Origin: Pseudomonas sp. TH31
GTDB taxonomy: Bacteria; Pseudomonadota; Gammaproteobacteria; Pseudomonadales; Pseudomonadaceae
Assembly (NCBI RefSeq): GCF_016650815.1
Contig: NZ_JAEKEZ010000006.1
Span: 317,501 to 381,500 of the forward strand
Length of the DNA: 64,000 nt
Direction of reading: 5' to 3'
In this document: in pieces, positions 46,151-56,619 of the stretch
How positions within the stretch are numbered: position 1 is the stretch's first letter
How the letters are laid out: every line of letters starts with the position of its first letter
Made by a program: the position numbers and the translations under genes
The notes under the pieces: generated by a model
What the model saw: the letters and a program-made list of their open reading frames with translations, nothing else
Database searches by the model: none
What the model was told of the DNA's origin: nothing

Positions 46151-47067
46151 TCCTTGCCCTCCATTTCTTTGGCCTGGCTACGGTTGAACAGGATGATGGG
46201 CACAATCAGGATCAACAGCATCACCACCGCCAGGGCAGACGCCACCGGCCAGTCACGGTTGTTGAAGAACTCTTGCCAGAGCACTTTACCGATCATCAGG
46301 GTTTCCGGGCCGCCGAGCAGTTCCGGGATCACGAACTCGCCCACCACCGGAATGAACACCAGCATGCAGCCGGCGATGATGCCGTTCTTGGACAGCGGAA
46401 TGGTGATCTTCCAGAAGCTGTTGAAGGTACTCGAACCGAGGTCCGATGCGGCTTCCAGCAGGCTGTGGTCGTGCTTCACCAGGTTGGCGTACAGCGGCAG
46501 GATCATGAACGGCAGATAGGAGTAAACGACACCGATATAGACCGCCAGGTTGGTGTTGAGGATCTGCAGCGGCTCGTTGATCCAGCCCATGCTCATCAGG
46601 AAACCGTTGAGCAGACCGTTGTTGCTGAGGATGCCCATCCACGCGTAGACGCGGATCAGGATCGCGGTCCAGGTCGGCATCATGATCAGCAGCACCAGCA
46701 CCGTTTGCAGCTCTTTACGGGCACTGGCGATGGCGTAGGCCATCGGGTAGCCGATCAGCAGGCAAAGGATGGTGCTGAAAAACGCCATCTTCAGCGAGCC
46801 GAGGTAGGCGGCGATGTACAACTCGTCGTCGCCGAGCATCGCGTAGTTGCCCAGGTTCAGCAGCACCTGGAGCTTCTGGTCGATGAAGCTGTAGATTTCG
46901 GTGTACGGCGGGATGGCCACGTCGGCTTCGGCGAAGCTGATCTTCAAGACGATGAAGAACGGCAGCATGAAGAACATGAACAGCCAGATGAACGGAACCC
47001 CGATGACCAGTTGGCGGCCACCGGGAATTATTCGATTGAGGCGGCGTTTGAATTTGCGCAGGTTCAT
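46147..47067 (-). CDS. spuG: Polyamine ABC transporter permease
   Basis: 306 residues, PotB/PotH-type, with six helices and the loop LLEAASDLGSSTFNSFWKIT. It overlaps both neighbours by ATGA, which enforces stoichiometric translation with the ATPase and second permease. Confidence 0.9.
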   Translation of the reverse strand: MNLRKFKRRLNRIIPGGRQLVIGVPFIWLFMFFMLPFFIVLKISFAEADVAIPPYTEIYSFIDQKLQVLLNLGNYAMLGDDELYIAAYLGSLKMAFFSTILCLLIGYPMAYAIASARKELQTVLVLLIMMPTWTAILIRVYAWMGILSNNGLLNGFLMSMGWINEPLQILNTNLAVYIGVVYSYLPFMILPLYANLVKHDHSLLEAASDLGSSTFNSFWKITIPLSKNGIIAGCMLVFIPVVGEFVIPELLGGPETLMIGKVLWQEFFNNRDWPVASALAVVMLLILIVPIILFNRSQAKEMEGKE

Positions 47068-48206
47068 GAGCGAAGTACCACGCCGCTGTCGTCTTCCCAG
47101 TACACGTAGACCTGGTCGCCCCAGGTCGGGCGCTGGCCACGGCGCTCGGCGTTGGCAACGAACGACTGCACCAGTTTGCCACTCGGCAATTCGACGTAGA
47201 ACACTGAGTGGCCGCCGAGATAAGCGATGTCGTGGACTTTGCCGCTGGACCAGTTGTATTGGCAGGTCGGCATTTGGGCGGTGACCAGCAGTTTTTCCGG
47301 ACGGATCGCGTAGGTGACCGACTTGTCCTGCACCGAGGTGCTGATGCCATGGCCGACGTAGATCTGGCGATCCAGGTCTTTGCAGGTGATGGTCGCGTGG
47401 CCTTCGGCGTCGTCGATCACTTCACCTTCGAAGATGTTGACGTTACCGATGAATTCGCAGACCAGGCGGCTGGTCGGGGTTTCGTAGATGTCGATCGGGC
47501 TGCCGATCTGGGCGATCCAGCCCAGGTGCATGATCGCGATGCGCTCGGCCATGGTCATGGCCTCTTCCTGATCGTGGGTCACCATGACGCAGGTTACGCC
47601 GACGCGCTCGATGATCTCGACCAGTTCCAGTTGCATTTGCGAACGCAGCTTTTTATCCAGTGCACCCATCGGCTCGTCGAGCAGCAACAGCTTCGGCCGC
47701 TTGGCCAACGAACGCGCCAAGGCCACCCGCTGACGCTGGCCACCGGACAACTGATGCGGCTTGCGCTTGGCGTACTGGCTCATCTGCACCAGCTTGAGCA
47801 TTTCAGTCACGCGGGCATCGACTTCCGACGACGAGATCTTGTCCTGCTTGAGGCCGAAGGCAATGTTCTGCGCCACGGTCATGTGCGGGAACAAGGCGTA
47901 GGACTGGAACATCATGTTGATCGGTCGCTCGTACGGCGGCATCTCGGTGATGTCGACGCCGTCGAGGTAAATGCGCCCCTCCGTGGGCCGTTCAAACCCT
48001 GCGAGCATCCGCAGCAAGGTGGATTTGCCCGATCCCGAACCGCCGAGCAGGGCGAAGATCTCGCCTTTTTTGATTTCCAGGGACACATCGTCCACGGCAA
48101 TCGTCTCGTCGAACTTCTTCGTGACCCGGTCGATTTTGACCAACACCTGTTTAGGTGATTGGTCGCCCTCGAGGGCTTTCTTATAGGCGCCGGAGGCAAC
48201 TGCCAT
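47064..48206 (-). CDS. spuF: Polyamine ABC transporter ATPase
   Basis: 380 residues. Walker A GGSGSGKSTLLRML, signature LSGGQRQRVALARSL and Walker B LLLLDEPMGALD are intact, and a C-terminal TOBE domain follows (YAIRPEKLLV). PotA/PotG-type; it powers uptake of putrescine and spermidine delivered by SpuD and SpuE. Confidence 0.92.
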   Translation of the reverse strand: MAVASGAYKKALEGDQSPKQVLVKIDRVTKKFDETIAVDDVSLEIKKGEIFALLGGSGSGKSTLLRMLAGFERPTEGRIYLDGVDITEMPPYERPINMMFQSYALFPHMTVAQNIAFGLKQDKISSSEVDARVTEMLKLVQMSQYAKRKPHQLSGGQRQRVALARSLAKRPKLLLLDEPMGALDKKLRSQMQLELVEIIERVGVTCVMVTHDQEEAMTMAERIAIMHLGWIAQIGSPIDIYETPTSRLVCEFIGNVNIFEGEVIDDAEGHATITCKDLDRQIYVGHGISTSVQDKSVTYAIRPEKLLVTAQMPTCQYNWSSGKVHDIAYLGGHSVFYVELPSGKLVQSFVANAERRGQRPTWGDQVYVYWEDDSGVVLRS

Positions 48207-48278
48207 TTACGAAACTCCCAGAAAAAAGAGTGCAGTTCGCTCAAGGTGAGCCAACCTTGGATAGTTTGAGCCTTGAAG

Positions 48279-49418
<1,140 letters not shown>

Positions 49419-49508
49419 TTACATGACAGCCTTGGCTGCCCAACAACAAAACCGGCGCGCAACTTACCCTCGATAAACCGTTCCAGCAAAACTTTTATGC
49501 AGATACCT

Positions 49509-49608
49509 GTAGCAGCTGCCGAAGGCTGCGTTAAGGTCCGAAGGACCTTCCCGCGTTTTCAACGGCACAACTGCTTCGCCGTTGAACGCCGCCTGCGGCA
49601 GCTGCTAC
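49509..49608. repeat. Long imperfect REP palindrome, GTAGCAGCTGCCGAAGGCTGC variant
   Basis: GTAGCAGCTGCCGAAGGCTG and GCCTGCGGCAGCTGCTAC form the ends. An internal pair (AAGGTCCGAAGGACCTT) and a second (TTCAACGGC..GCCGTTGAA) extend the structure. It lies between spuD and spuE and may set their ratio. Confidence 0.82.
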
Positions 49609-49621
49609 AGGGTTTAACGGC

Positions 49622-50731
49622 TTATTTACCGGATTTGATCTTGGTCCAACTGCGGGTCAGGTCACGCTGGGTGGCCGCTGGCAAATCAGCGATCGCATAC
49701 AGCTTGGCCTGCACTTCGGCGGACGGGTAGATGCCCGGGTCCGAAGTGATTTCCTTGTTCACGTACTGAGTTGCTTCGGCGTTACCGTTAGGGAAGCGCA
49801 CGGCGTTGGTGATGTCGGCCATCACTTTCGGCTGCAACAGGTAGTTCATGAACTTGTAGGCACCGTCGACGTTTTCCGCGTCTTTCGGAATAGCGACCAT
49901 GTCGTAGAAGCTGCCAGCGCCTTCTTTTGGAATGGCGTAGCTGACTTTCACTTTGTCACCGGCCTCAGCAGCGCGGGACTTGGCTTGCTGGACGTCACCC
50001 GAGTAACCGACGGCTACGCAGATGTTGCCGTTGGCCAGGTCCGAGATGTACTTGGACGAGTGGAAGTAGGTGACCGAAGGACGAATCTTCAGGAACAGAT
50101 CTTCGGCTTTCTTGATGTCTTCTTTCTTCTGGCTGTCGGTAGGCAGGCCCAGGTAGTGCAGCGCGACCGGCAGCATTTCGGTCGGCGAATCGAGGAAGCT
50201 CACGCCGCAGCCTTTGAGCTTGGCGATGTTTTCAGGCTTGAACAGGATGTCCCAGGAATCGATCGTGTCGACGCCCAGCGCAGCCTTGACCTTCTCGGGG
50301 TTGTAACCGATACCGATCGAGCCCCACATGTACGGGAAGGCGTGTTTGTTGTCCGGGTCGCTGATGGACACCGCTTTAAGCAGCGATTTGTTCAGGTTGC
50401 CGTAGTTGGACAGCTTGGACTTGTCCAGCTCCTGGTAAACCCCGGCCTTGATCTGCTTGGCGAGGAAGTTGTTCGACGGCACGACGACGTCGTAGCCGGA
50501 CTTGCCTGCCAGCAACTTGGCTTCGAGGGTTTCGTTGCTGTCGAAAACGTCGTACACCACCTTGATCCCGGACTCTTTCTCGAAGTTCGCGATGGTGTCC
50601 GGTGCGATGTAATCGGACCAGTTGTAGATATGCAGCACCTTGTCATCGGCCTGTACTGCACCCGCCATCACGCCCATCAGGGACATGGCGAGGAGGGTCT
50701 TGCCAGCTATCTTCATACCTAATGCCTTCAT
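49622..50731 (-). CDS. spuD: Periplasmic polyamine-binding protein, SpuD position
   Basis: 369 residues with a signal peptide ([17 protein letters not shown]). [35 protein letters not shown] and [14 protein letters not shown] parallel SpuE. By order it is SpuD, the putrescine-preferring protein in P. aeruginosa. A REP palindrome and about 245 bases separate it from spuE. Confidence 0.87.
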   Translation of the reverse strand: MKALGMKIAGKTLLAMSLMGVMAGAVQADDKVLHIYNWSDYIAPDTIANFEKESGIKVVYDVFDSNETLEAKLLAGKSGYDVVVPSNNFLAKQIKAGVYQELDKSKLSNYGNLNKSLLKAVSISDPDNKHAFPYMWGSIGIGYNPEKVKAALGVDTIDSWDILFKPENIAKLKGCGVSFLDSPTEMLPVALHYLGLPTDSQKKEDIKKAEDLFLKIRPSVTYFHSSKYISDLANGNICVAVGYSGDVQQAKSRAAEAGDKVKVSYAIPKEGAGSFYDMVAIPKDAENVDGAYKFMNYLLQPKVMADITNAVRFPNGNAEATQYVNKEITSDPGIYPSAEVQAKLYAIADLPAATQRDLTRSWTKIKSGK

Positions 50732-50860
50732 GGGTAATGCTCCAATTTTTTCTTTTTAACCACGTGCTCAGCGGCCTGTTACTGGGCATCCGAACAAACG
50801 GTAGTCTGGCAAGTTACAAGGCAGGCTTTCAAGGAAAGACCCATCCTTTGTTTGCTCCGG

Positions 50861-50878
50861 GCGAAGTGCCGACTTCGC
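50861..50878. promoter_or_regulatory. Perfect 7-bp hairpin between spuC and spuD
   Basis: GCGAAGT and ACTTCGC enclose a GCCG tetraloop inside a longer weak GGGCG..CCGCCC pairing. It lies 22 bases after the spuC stop. No T-run, so partial termination or processing is the more likely role. Confidence 0.5.
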
Positions 50879-50899
50879 ACCCCGCCCAGAGCCTAGCAC

Positions 50900-52264
50900 T
50901 TAGGCCTGCAACGCACTCAGGGTCAGGTCCAGGCACTTGCGCGCCTTGGCCACCAGCTCATCGATTTCAGCCGGTGTAATCACCAGTGGCGGAGCAATGA
51001 TCATGGTGTCGCCCACGGCACGCATGATCAGGCCGTTGTCGAAGCAGAACGTGCGGCAAATCATGCCGACGCCCTTCCCTTCGTAACGCTTGCGAGTGGC
51101 CTTGTCCTGGACCAGTTCGATGGCCCCCAACAGACCAACGCCGCGCACTTCCCCCACCAACGGGTGATCGCTCAGTTCCCGTAGACGCTTTTGCAAATAG
51201 GGTGCCGTTTCTGCGTGAACGCGCTCGATAATTTTTTCTTCGCGCAGGATACGGATGTTTTCCAGTGCCACCGCCGCAGCCACCGGGTGACCGGAATAGG
51301 TGAAGCCGTGGTTGAAATCGCCGCCCTCATTGAGCACCGCCACCACGTCGTCACGCACGATCAGGCCACCCATCGGGATGTAGCCGGACGTCAGGCCTTT
51401 GGCGATGGTCATCATGTCGGGCTTGAGGTCGTAGTAATCGCTACCGAACCACTCACCGGTACGGCCGAAACCGCAGATCACTTCGTCGGCCACGAACAGA
51501 ATGTCGTACTTGGCGAGGATTTCCTTGATGCGCGGCCAGTAGCTTTCAGGCGGAACGATCACGCCACCGGCACCCTGGATGGGTTCGGCAATAAAGGCAC
51601 CGACGTTGTCCACGCCGACTTCCAGAATCTTCTCTTCCAGCTGATTGGCGGCCCAGATCCCGAATTCTTCCGGGCTCATGTCGCCACCTTCACCGAACCA
51701 GTACGGCTGGGCGATGTGGACAATGCCCGGGATCGGCAAGTCGCCTTGTTCGTGCATGTAAGTCATGCCACCCAGGCTCGCGCCAGCCACGGTGGAACCG
51801 TGATAGCCGTTCTTGCGGCTGATGATGACTTTCTTCTTCGGCTGGCCTTTGATCGCCCAGTAGTGGCGAACCATGCGCAGCATGGTGTCGTTGCCTTCGG
51901 AACCGGAACCGGTGAAGAACACGTGGTTCATGCCTTGCGGTGCGATGTCGGCGATGGCTTTGGCCAGTTCCAGCACCGGCGGGTGAGCGGTCTGGAAGAA
52001 CAGGTTGTAATAAGGCAGCTCGCGCATTTGTTTGCTGGCCGCGTCGGCCAGTTCGTCACGACCGTAACCGATGGCAACGCACCACAGGCCGGCCATGCCG
52101 TCGAGGATCTTGTTGCCTTCGCTGTCCCAGAGGTAAACGCCCTTGGCGCTGGTGATGATGCGCGGGCCTTTCTCTTTAAGCTGTTTGAAGTCGCTGAACG
52201 GCGCCAGGTGGTGATCGTTGCTCAGGGCCTGCCATTCACGGGTTTGCGGGTTATTGCTGGTCAT
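50900..52264 (-). CDS. spuC: Putrescine-pyruvate aminotransferase
   Basis: 454 residues, class III PLP transaminase. The region FTGSGSEGNDTMLRMVRHYW binds cofactor phosphate, DEVICGFGRTGEWFG contains the PLP-contacting Asp, and TIAKGLTSGYIPMGG holds the Schiff-base lysine. SpuC transfers the amino group of putrescine to pyruvate, giving 4-aminobutyraldehyde and alanine. It follows spuB on the same strand. Confidence 0.93.
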   Translation of the reverse strand: MTSNNPQTREWQALSNDHHLAPFSDFKQLKEKGPRIITSAKGVYLWDSEGNKILDGMAGLWCVAIGYGRDELADAASKQMRELPYYNLFFQTAHPPVLELAKAIADIAPQGMNHVFFTGSGSEGNDTMLRMVRHYWAIKGQPKKKVIISRKNGYHGSTVAGASLGGMTYMHEQGDLPIPGIVHIAQPYWFGEGGDMSPEEFGIWAANQLEEKILEVGVDNVGAFIAEPIQGAGGVIVPPESYWPRIKEILAKYDILFVADEVICGFGRTGEWFGSDYYDLKPDMMTIAKGLTSGYIPMGGLIVRDDVVAVLNEGGDFNHGFTYSGHPVAAAVALENIRILREEKIIERVHAETAPYLQKRLRELSDHPLVGEVRGVGLLGAIELVQDKATRKRYEGKGVGMICRTFCFDNGLIMRAVGDTMIIAPPLVITPAEIDELVAKARKCLDLTLSALQA

Positions 52265-52320
52265 GCGAATTCTCCTTGTTATTGGTTAGAGCGCCGCCAA
52301 AAGCAGCGGCGCCCGGCGTA

Positions 52321-53679
52321 TCAGACGGCGAAGAGCAGGAATTCCCGCTCCCACGAACTGATCACGCGCTTGAAGTTTTCATGCTCGGCCCGCTTGACCG
52401 CGACGTAGCCAGTAATGAATTTCTTGCCCAGGTATTTCTCGATGGTCGCGCTGTGTTCCATCCGGTCCAGCGCGTCTTCGATGGTCAGTGGCAGGCGCAG
52501 ATTGCGGCGTTCATAGCCTCGACCCACCACCGGCGCACTCGGGTTCAAGCCTTCGACCATGCCGACATAACCGCAGAGCAGGCTCGCGGCAATCGCCAGG
52601 TACGGGTTGGCGTCGGCGCCCGGCAGGCGGTTTTCCACCCGACGGTTTTGCGGGCCGGCATCCGGCACCCGCAGGCCCACGGTTCGGTTCTCTTCGCCCC
52701 ATTCCACGTTCACCGGTGCCGAGGTGTCCGGCAGGAAGCGGCGGAACGAGTTGACGTTCGGGGCGAACAGCGGCAACAGCTCCGGGATCAGCTTCTGCAA
52801 GCCACCGATGTGGTGCAGGAACAACTGGCTCATGGTCCCGTCTTCATTAGAGAAGACGTTCCTGCCGGTCTCGATGTCGATGATGCTTTGGTGCAAGTGC
52901 ATCGCACTGCCCGGCTCGCCGGTCATGGGCTTGGCCATGAAGGTCGCCGCCACGTTGTGCTTGAGCGCGGCTTCGCGCATGGTGCGCTTGAACACCAGGA
53001 TCTGGTCGGCCAGGGACAGGGCATCGCCGTGACGGAAGTTGATTTCCATCTGCGCCGTGCCGTCCTCGTGGATCAGCGTGTCGAGGTCCAGCTCCTGCAG
53101 TTCGCACCAGTCATAGACGTCTTCGAACAGCGGATCGAACTCGTTCGCCGCTTCAATCGAGAACGACTGGCGACCGGTTTCCGGGCGACCGGAACGGCCA
53201 ATCGGCGGTTGCAGCGGGAAGTCCGGGTCTTCACAACGCTTGGTCAGGTAAAACTCCATTTCCGGCGCCACGATCGGCTGCCAGCCCCTGTCGGCATAGA
53301 GTTTCAGGACCTTCTTGAGCACGTTGCGCGGCGACAGCTCGATCGGGTTGCCTTGCTTGTCGTAGGTATCGTGGATCACCTGAGCGGTGGGCTCGATAGC
53401 CCACGGCACCAGGAACACCGCGTTTTGGTCGGGGCGGCAGATCATGTCGATGTCGGCCGGGTCGAGCAGTTCGTAATAGATGTCGTCTTCGACGTAGTCG
53501 CCGGTCACGGTCTGCAACAGAACACTCTCGGGCAGGCGCATGCCTTTTTCAGCAATGAACTTGTTGGTCGGCGAAATCTTGCCCCGGGTGATCCCGGTCA
53601 AGTCGGCGATCATGCATTCGACTTCTGTGATCTTGTGGTCTTTCAACCAATCGGTGAGCTGGTCGAGGTTGTTACTCAT
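52321..53679 (-). CDS. spuB: Glutamate-polyamine ligase (glutamine synthetase family)
   Basis: 452 residues with the GS-fold signatures VAPEMEFYLT (metal), FMAKPMTGEPGSAMHLHQS and RVPDAGPQNRRVENRLPGAD. It belongs to the GlnA-like enzymes that gamma-glutamylate polyamines for degradation, one of two in this locus (the other is spuI). In P. aeruginosa such ligases start the gamma-glutamylation pathway and also protect from toxic spermidine. Confidence 0.9.
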   Translation of the reverse strand: MSNNLDQLTDWLKDHKITEVECMIADLTGITRGKISPTNKFIAEKGMRLPESVLLQTVTGDYVEDDIYYELLDPADIDMICRPDQNAVFLVPWAIEPTAQVIHDTYDKQGNPIELSPRNVLKKVLKLYADRGWQPIVAPEMEFYLTKRCEDPDFPLQPPIGRSGRPETGRQSFSIEAANEFDPLFEDVYDWCELQELDLDTLIHEDGTAQMEINFRHGDALSLADQILVFKRTMREAALKHNVAATFMAKPMTGEPGSAMHLHQSIIDIETGRNVFSNEDGTMSQLFLHHIGGLQKLIPELLPLFAPNVNSFRRFLPDTSAPVNVEWGEENRTVGLRVPDAGPQNRRVENRLPGADANPYLAIAASLLCGYVGMVEGLNPSAPVVGRGYERRNLRLPLTIEDALDRMEHSATIEKYLGKKFITGYVAVKRAEHENFKRVISSWEREFLLFAV

Positions 53680-53700
53680 AAATGCCTCTAGGCTGAGTTT

Positions 53701-53720
53701 CCTGACTCTTATAAGTCAGG
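53701..53720. promoter_or_regulatory. Short inverted repeat at the spuA/spuB junction
   Basis: CCTGACT and AGTCAGG are separated by six bases (CTTATA). It lies across the present stop of the truncated spuA and about 20 bases before the spuB start, so it could be an operator or the scar of the spuA deletion. Confidence 0.4.
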
Positions 53721-54096
53721 CATTGTTTGACGCGTCGGCGTCGCGTGATACAGATTGCCACTGCAATGGCCGGGCACAAATACCCGTCGCAACCCTGGAG
53801 AGGGTCAGCGAAAGCGTAGATGCGCGTGCAGAATCATGAGCAGGGCCAAGCGTATTGGCTGGGCTGCCAGGCAGAAACGGTTCTATATTGGAGGGAGCGC
53901 CGGTAAAGAGAATGCCGTCCAGACCGTCCAGAATATCGGACGGGGCCAGCAAATCCGCCAAGGACGGAATAATCAACGGCAGGCCATTGGCAACTGAAGC
54001 CACGGCATGTACGTATTTGTCGCCACTGATGTGATAAGCATGCAGACCGATCTGCCTGGAGCAGATGGTGACGCCGATTAACGGCAGGCGAGACAT
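53716..54096 (-). pseudogene. spuA: Class I glutamine amidotransferase-like gamma-glutamyl hydrolase, truncated
   Basis: The start is normal (MSRLPLIGVTICSRQIGLHA, then HISGDKYVHAVA and LDGILFTGAPSNIEPF). After about residue 95 it departs from the family and ends at 126 residues against roughly 250 in full-length SpuA. The catalytic Cys motif (expected GICRGFQE-like), His and Glu are missing. The gene should hydrolyse gamma-glutamyl-GABA-type intermediates. Unlike other breaks here, this is a large deletion, not a one-base shift, so it is probably a real loss of function. Confidence 0.8.
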
Positions 54097-54374
54097 GAAG
54101 CACCCCGGTATTATTGCTGTTATGGGTTTGAATCGAGCTTAGCCTTGTTCATTTTTTTACACAACACCCCCGTAAAAAATACAACACGGCCCGCTCAAGC
54201 CCGCGGACGCCAAAGCGTTCAAAGGCAAAAAAACGCCCCAAAGTGCCTCAAAAAAGCCCTGCGAGCGCTTTTTTAGGGCAAAAAAGGCCTCGCTTGACTT
54301 CGGCATGCCGTTCGGGTTGACTGAAACCCGAAGAGATCAATGATTGATATTTTTAACAACAAAGGTGTTGCATC
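54097..54374. promoter_or_regulatory. Divergent spuA-spuI control region
   Basis: The 278 bases contain an inverted repeat TTCGGGTT..AACCCGAA (54,311-54,332), a smaller ATCAATGATTGAT (54,336-54,348) and, nearer spuA, an A/T-flanked hairpin around 54,247-54,280 (AAAAAAGC..GCTTTTTT). The first two sit 30-60 bases before the spuI ATG and may be operators. No gene seen. Confidence 0.5.
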
Positions 54375-55751
54375 ATGTCGGTACCCCCGCGTGCCGTTCA
54401 GCTTAACGAAGCGAACGCGTTCCTTAAGGAACATCCTGAGGTTCTGTACGTTGACCTTCTGATTGCGGATATGAATGGTGTGGTGCGCGGCAAGCGCATT
54501 GAACGCACCAGCCTCCACAAGGTTTACGAGAAAGGCATCAACCTGCCGGCCTCTCTATTTGCTCTGGATATCAATGGCTCTACGGTGGAAAGCACCGGCC
54601 TGGGTCTGGACATCGGCGATGCTGACCGAATCTGCTATCCAATCCCCGACACCCTGTGCAATGAGCCCTGGCAGAAGCGCCCTACCGCGCAACTGTTAAT
54701 GACCATGCACGAAATCGAAGGTGAACCTTTCTTCGCCGATCCTCGCGAAGTCTTGCGTCAAGTCGTGACCAAGTTCGATGACCTGGGTCTGACGATCTGC
54801 GCCGCGTTCGAACTGGAGTTCTACCTGATCGACCAGGAGAACGTTAACGGTCGACCGCAACCGCCTCGTTCGCCGATCTCCGGCAAACGCCCGCATTCGA
54901 CACAGGTCTACCTGATCGACGACCTCGACGAATACGTCGACTGCCTCCAGGACATTCTGGAAGGTGCGAAAGAGCAAGGCATCCCGGCCGACGCCATCGT
55001 CAAGGAAAGTGCCCCGGCGCAGTTCGAAGTGAACCTGCACCACGTGGCCGACCCGATCAAGGCTTGCGACTACGCGGTATTGCTCAAGCGCCTGATCAAG
55101 AACATCGCCTACGACCATGAGATGGACACCACCTTCATGGCCAAGCCTTACCCAGGCCAGGCGGGTAACGGTCTGCACGTGCACATTTCGATTCTCGACA
55201 AAGACGGCAAGAATATTTTTGCCAGTGAGGATCCCGAGCAGAACGCCGCATTGCGTCACGCGATCGGCGGTGTGCTCGAGACCCTACCGGCGCAGATGGC
55301 TTTCCTCTGCCCGAACGTCAACTCGTACCGTCGTTTCGGCGCACAGTTCTATGTGCCGAACTCGCCGTGCTGGGGCCTGGACAACCGCACCGTAGCGATT
55401 CGCGTACCGACCGGCTCTTCCGATGCCGTACGTATCGAACACCGCGTTGCCGGCGCCGATGCCAACCCGTACCTGTTGATGGCGTCGGTCCTGGCCGGTA
55501 TTCACCACGGCCTGACCAACAAGATCGAGCCGGGCGCGCCCGTAGAAGGCAACTCCTACGAGCAGAACGAGCAAAGCCTGCCGAACAACCTGCGCGATGC
55601 ATTGCGTGAGCTGGACGACAGCGAAGTCATGGCCAAGTACATCGATCCGAAATACATCGATATCTTTGTGGCCTGCAAGGAAAGTGAGCTGGAGGAGTTC
55701 GAACACTCCATCTCCGACCTTGAGTACAACTGGTACCTGCATACCGTTTAA
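54375..55751 (+). CDS. spuI: Glutamate-polyamine ligase (glutamine synthetase family)
   Basis: 458 residues with GS-fold motifs CAAFELEFYLIDQENVNG, FMAKPYPGQAGNGLHVHIS and RVPTGSSDAVRIEHRVAGAD. It is divergent from spuA and paralogous to spuB, as in P. aeruginosa, where SpuI gamma-glutamylates putrescine-type amines. A rho-independent terminator follows. Confidence 0.9.
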   Translation: MSVPPRAVQLNEANAFLKEHPEVLYVDLLIADMNGVVRGKRIERTSLHKVYEKGINLPASLFALDINGSTVESTGLGLDIGDADRICYPIPDTLCNEPWQKRPTAQLLMTMHEIEGEPFFADPREVLRQVVTKFDDLGLTICAAFELEFYLIDQENVNGRPQPPRSPISGKRPHSTQVYLIDDLDEYVDCLQDILEGAKEQGIPADAIVKESAPAQFEVNLHHVADPIKACDYAVLLKRLIKNIAYDHEMDTTFMAKPYPGQAGNGLHVHISILDKDGKNIFASEDPEQNAALRHAIGGVLETLPAQMAFLCPNVNSYRRFGAQFYVPNSPCWGLDNRTVAIRVPTGSSDAVRIEHRVAGADANPYLLMASVLAGIHHGLTNKIEPGAPVEGNSYEQNEQSLPNNLRDALRELDDSEVMAKYIDPKYIDIFVACKESELEEFEHSISDLEYNWYLHTV

Positions 55752-55770
55752 GCGGTTGCGGTAAAAAAGA

Positions 55771-55805
55771 AACGCCGTCGGCCTTACAGCTTGCGGCGTT
55801 TTTTT
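55771..55805 (+). terminator. Rho-independent terminator of spuI
   Basis: AACGCCG and CGGCGTT form the stem around a 16-base loop, followed by a T-run to 55,805. Confidence 0.88.
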
Positions 55806-55821
55806 ATGGCCGCCTGCGGCG

Positions 55822-55914
55822 GATCGCGGGCAAGCCATGCTCCTACAGGTTTTGTGTCGAACCAAAAATCCGTTGACCAACACGATCCCGTAGGAGCAAG
55901 GCTTGCCCGCGATG
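55822..55914. repeat. REP palindrome, GTAGGAGCAAGGCTTGCCCGCGA family
   Basis: GATCGCGGGCAAGCCATGCTCCTAC and a near-complement lie about 45 bases apart between spuI and the TetR-type gene, both rightward. Confidence 0.87.
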
Positions 55915-55977
55915 GCGTCTGGGCAGACAACACACAACCCGCCTCGTACAATGCCCGCTGCCCCGCAGGAGATTCCA

Positions 55978-56616
55978 ATGACGCGCCCCGCCCCTATTCG
56001 CAAACCCCGCGCACGCAGCCAGGCGCGGATCGACTCGATACTCGATGCCGCCCGCACGCTGCTGGCCGCCGAGGGCGTGGCCAGCCTGTCGATCTACAGC
56101 GTCGCCGAGCGCGCGCAGATCCCGCCGTCCTCGGTCTACCACTTCTTCGCCAGTGTCCCGGCCCTGCTCGAAGCCTTGACCGCCGACGTCCACGCGGCAT
56201 TCCGCGCCTGCCTGCAAGCACCGATCAACCAGGAAACCCTCCACGGCTGGCGTGACCTGTCGCGACTGGTGGAACAGCGCATGCTCGACATCTACGGCGA
56301 AGACGCGGCCGCCCGCCAACTGATCCTCGCCCAGCACGGCCTGACCGAAGTCACCCAGGCCGACCGCCAGCACGACATCGAACTGGGCGACCTGATGCAC
56401 AAACTGTTCAACCATCACTTCGAGCTGCCAAGACTGCCGATCGATGTCGACGTGTTTGCCTTGGCCATGGAGCTGGGGGATCGGGTGTATGCGCGCTCGG
56501 TGCAGTTGCATGGGCAGATCACACCGCGCATGGCTGAGGAAGGGATGCGGGTGTTTGATGCGTATCTGGGGCTGTACCTGCCGCCGTATTTATCGAAGCG
56601 GTCAGTTGCAAGCTGA
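55978..56616 (+). CDS. TetR/AcrR-family regulator
   Basis: 212 residues from ATG at 55,978 (AGGAG upstream). The helix-turn-helix is SILDAARTLLAAEGVASLSI followed by SVAERAQIPPSSVYHFFASV. In P. aeruginosa a TetR regulator (AguR) of agmatine genes is near this spot, so an AguR-like role is possible but no agu genes are present downstream. Immediately after its stop the sequence becomes AT-richer and the pantothenate-type cluster begins, so this gene marks the island edge. Confidence 0.85.
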   Translation: MTRPAPIRKPRARSQARIDSILDAARTLLAAEGVASLSIYSVAERAQIPPSSVYHFFASVPALLEALTADVHAAFRACLQAPINQETLHGWRDLSRLVEQRMLDIYGEDAAARQLILAQHGLTEVTQADRQHDIELGDLMHKLFNHHFELPRLPIDVDVFALAMELGDRVYARSVQLHGQITPRMAEEGMRVFDAYLGLYLPPYLSKRSVAS

Positions 56617-56619
56617 TGC

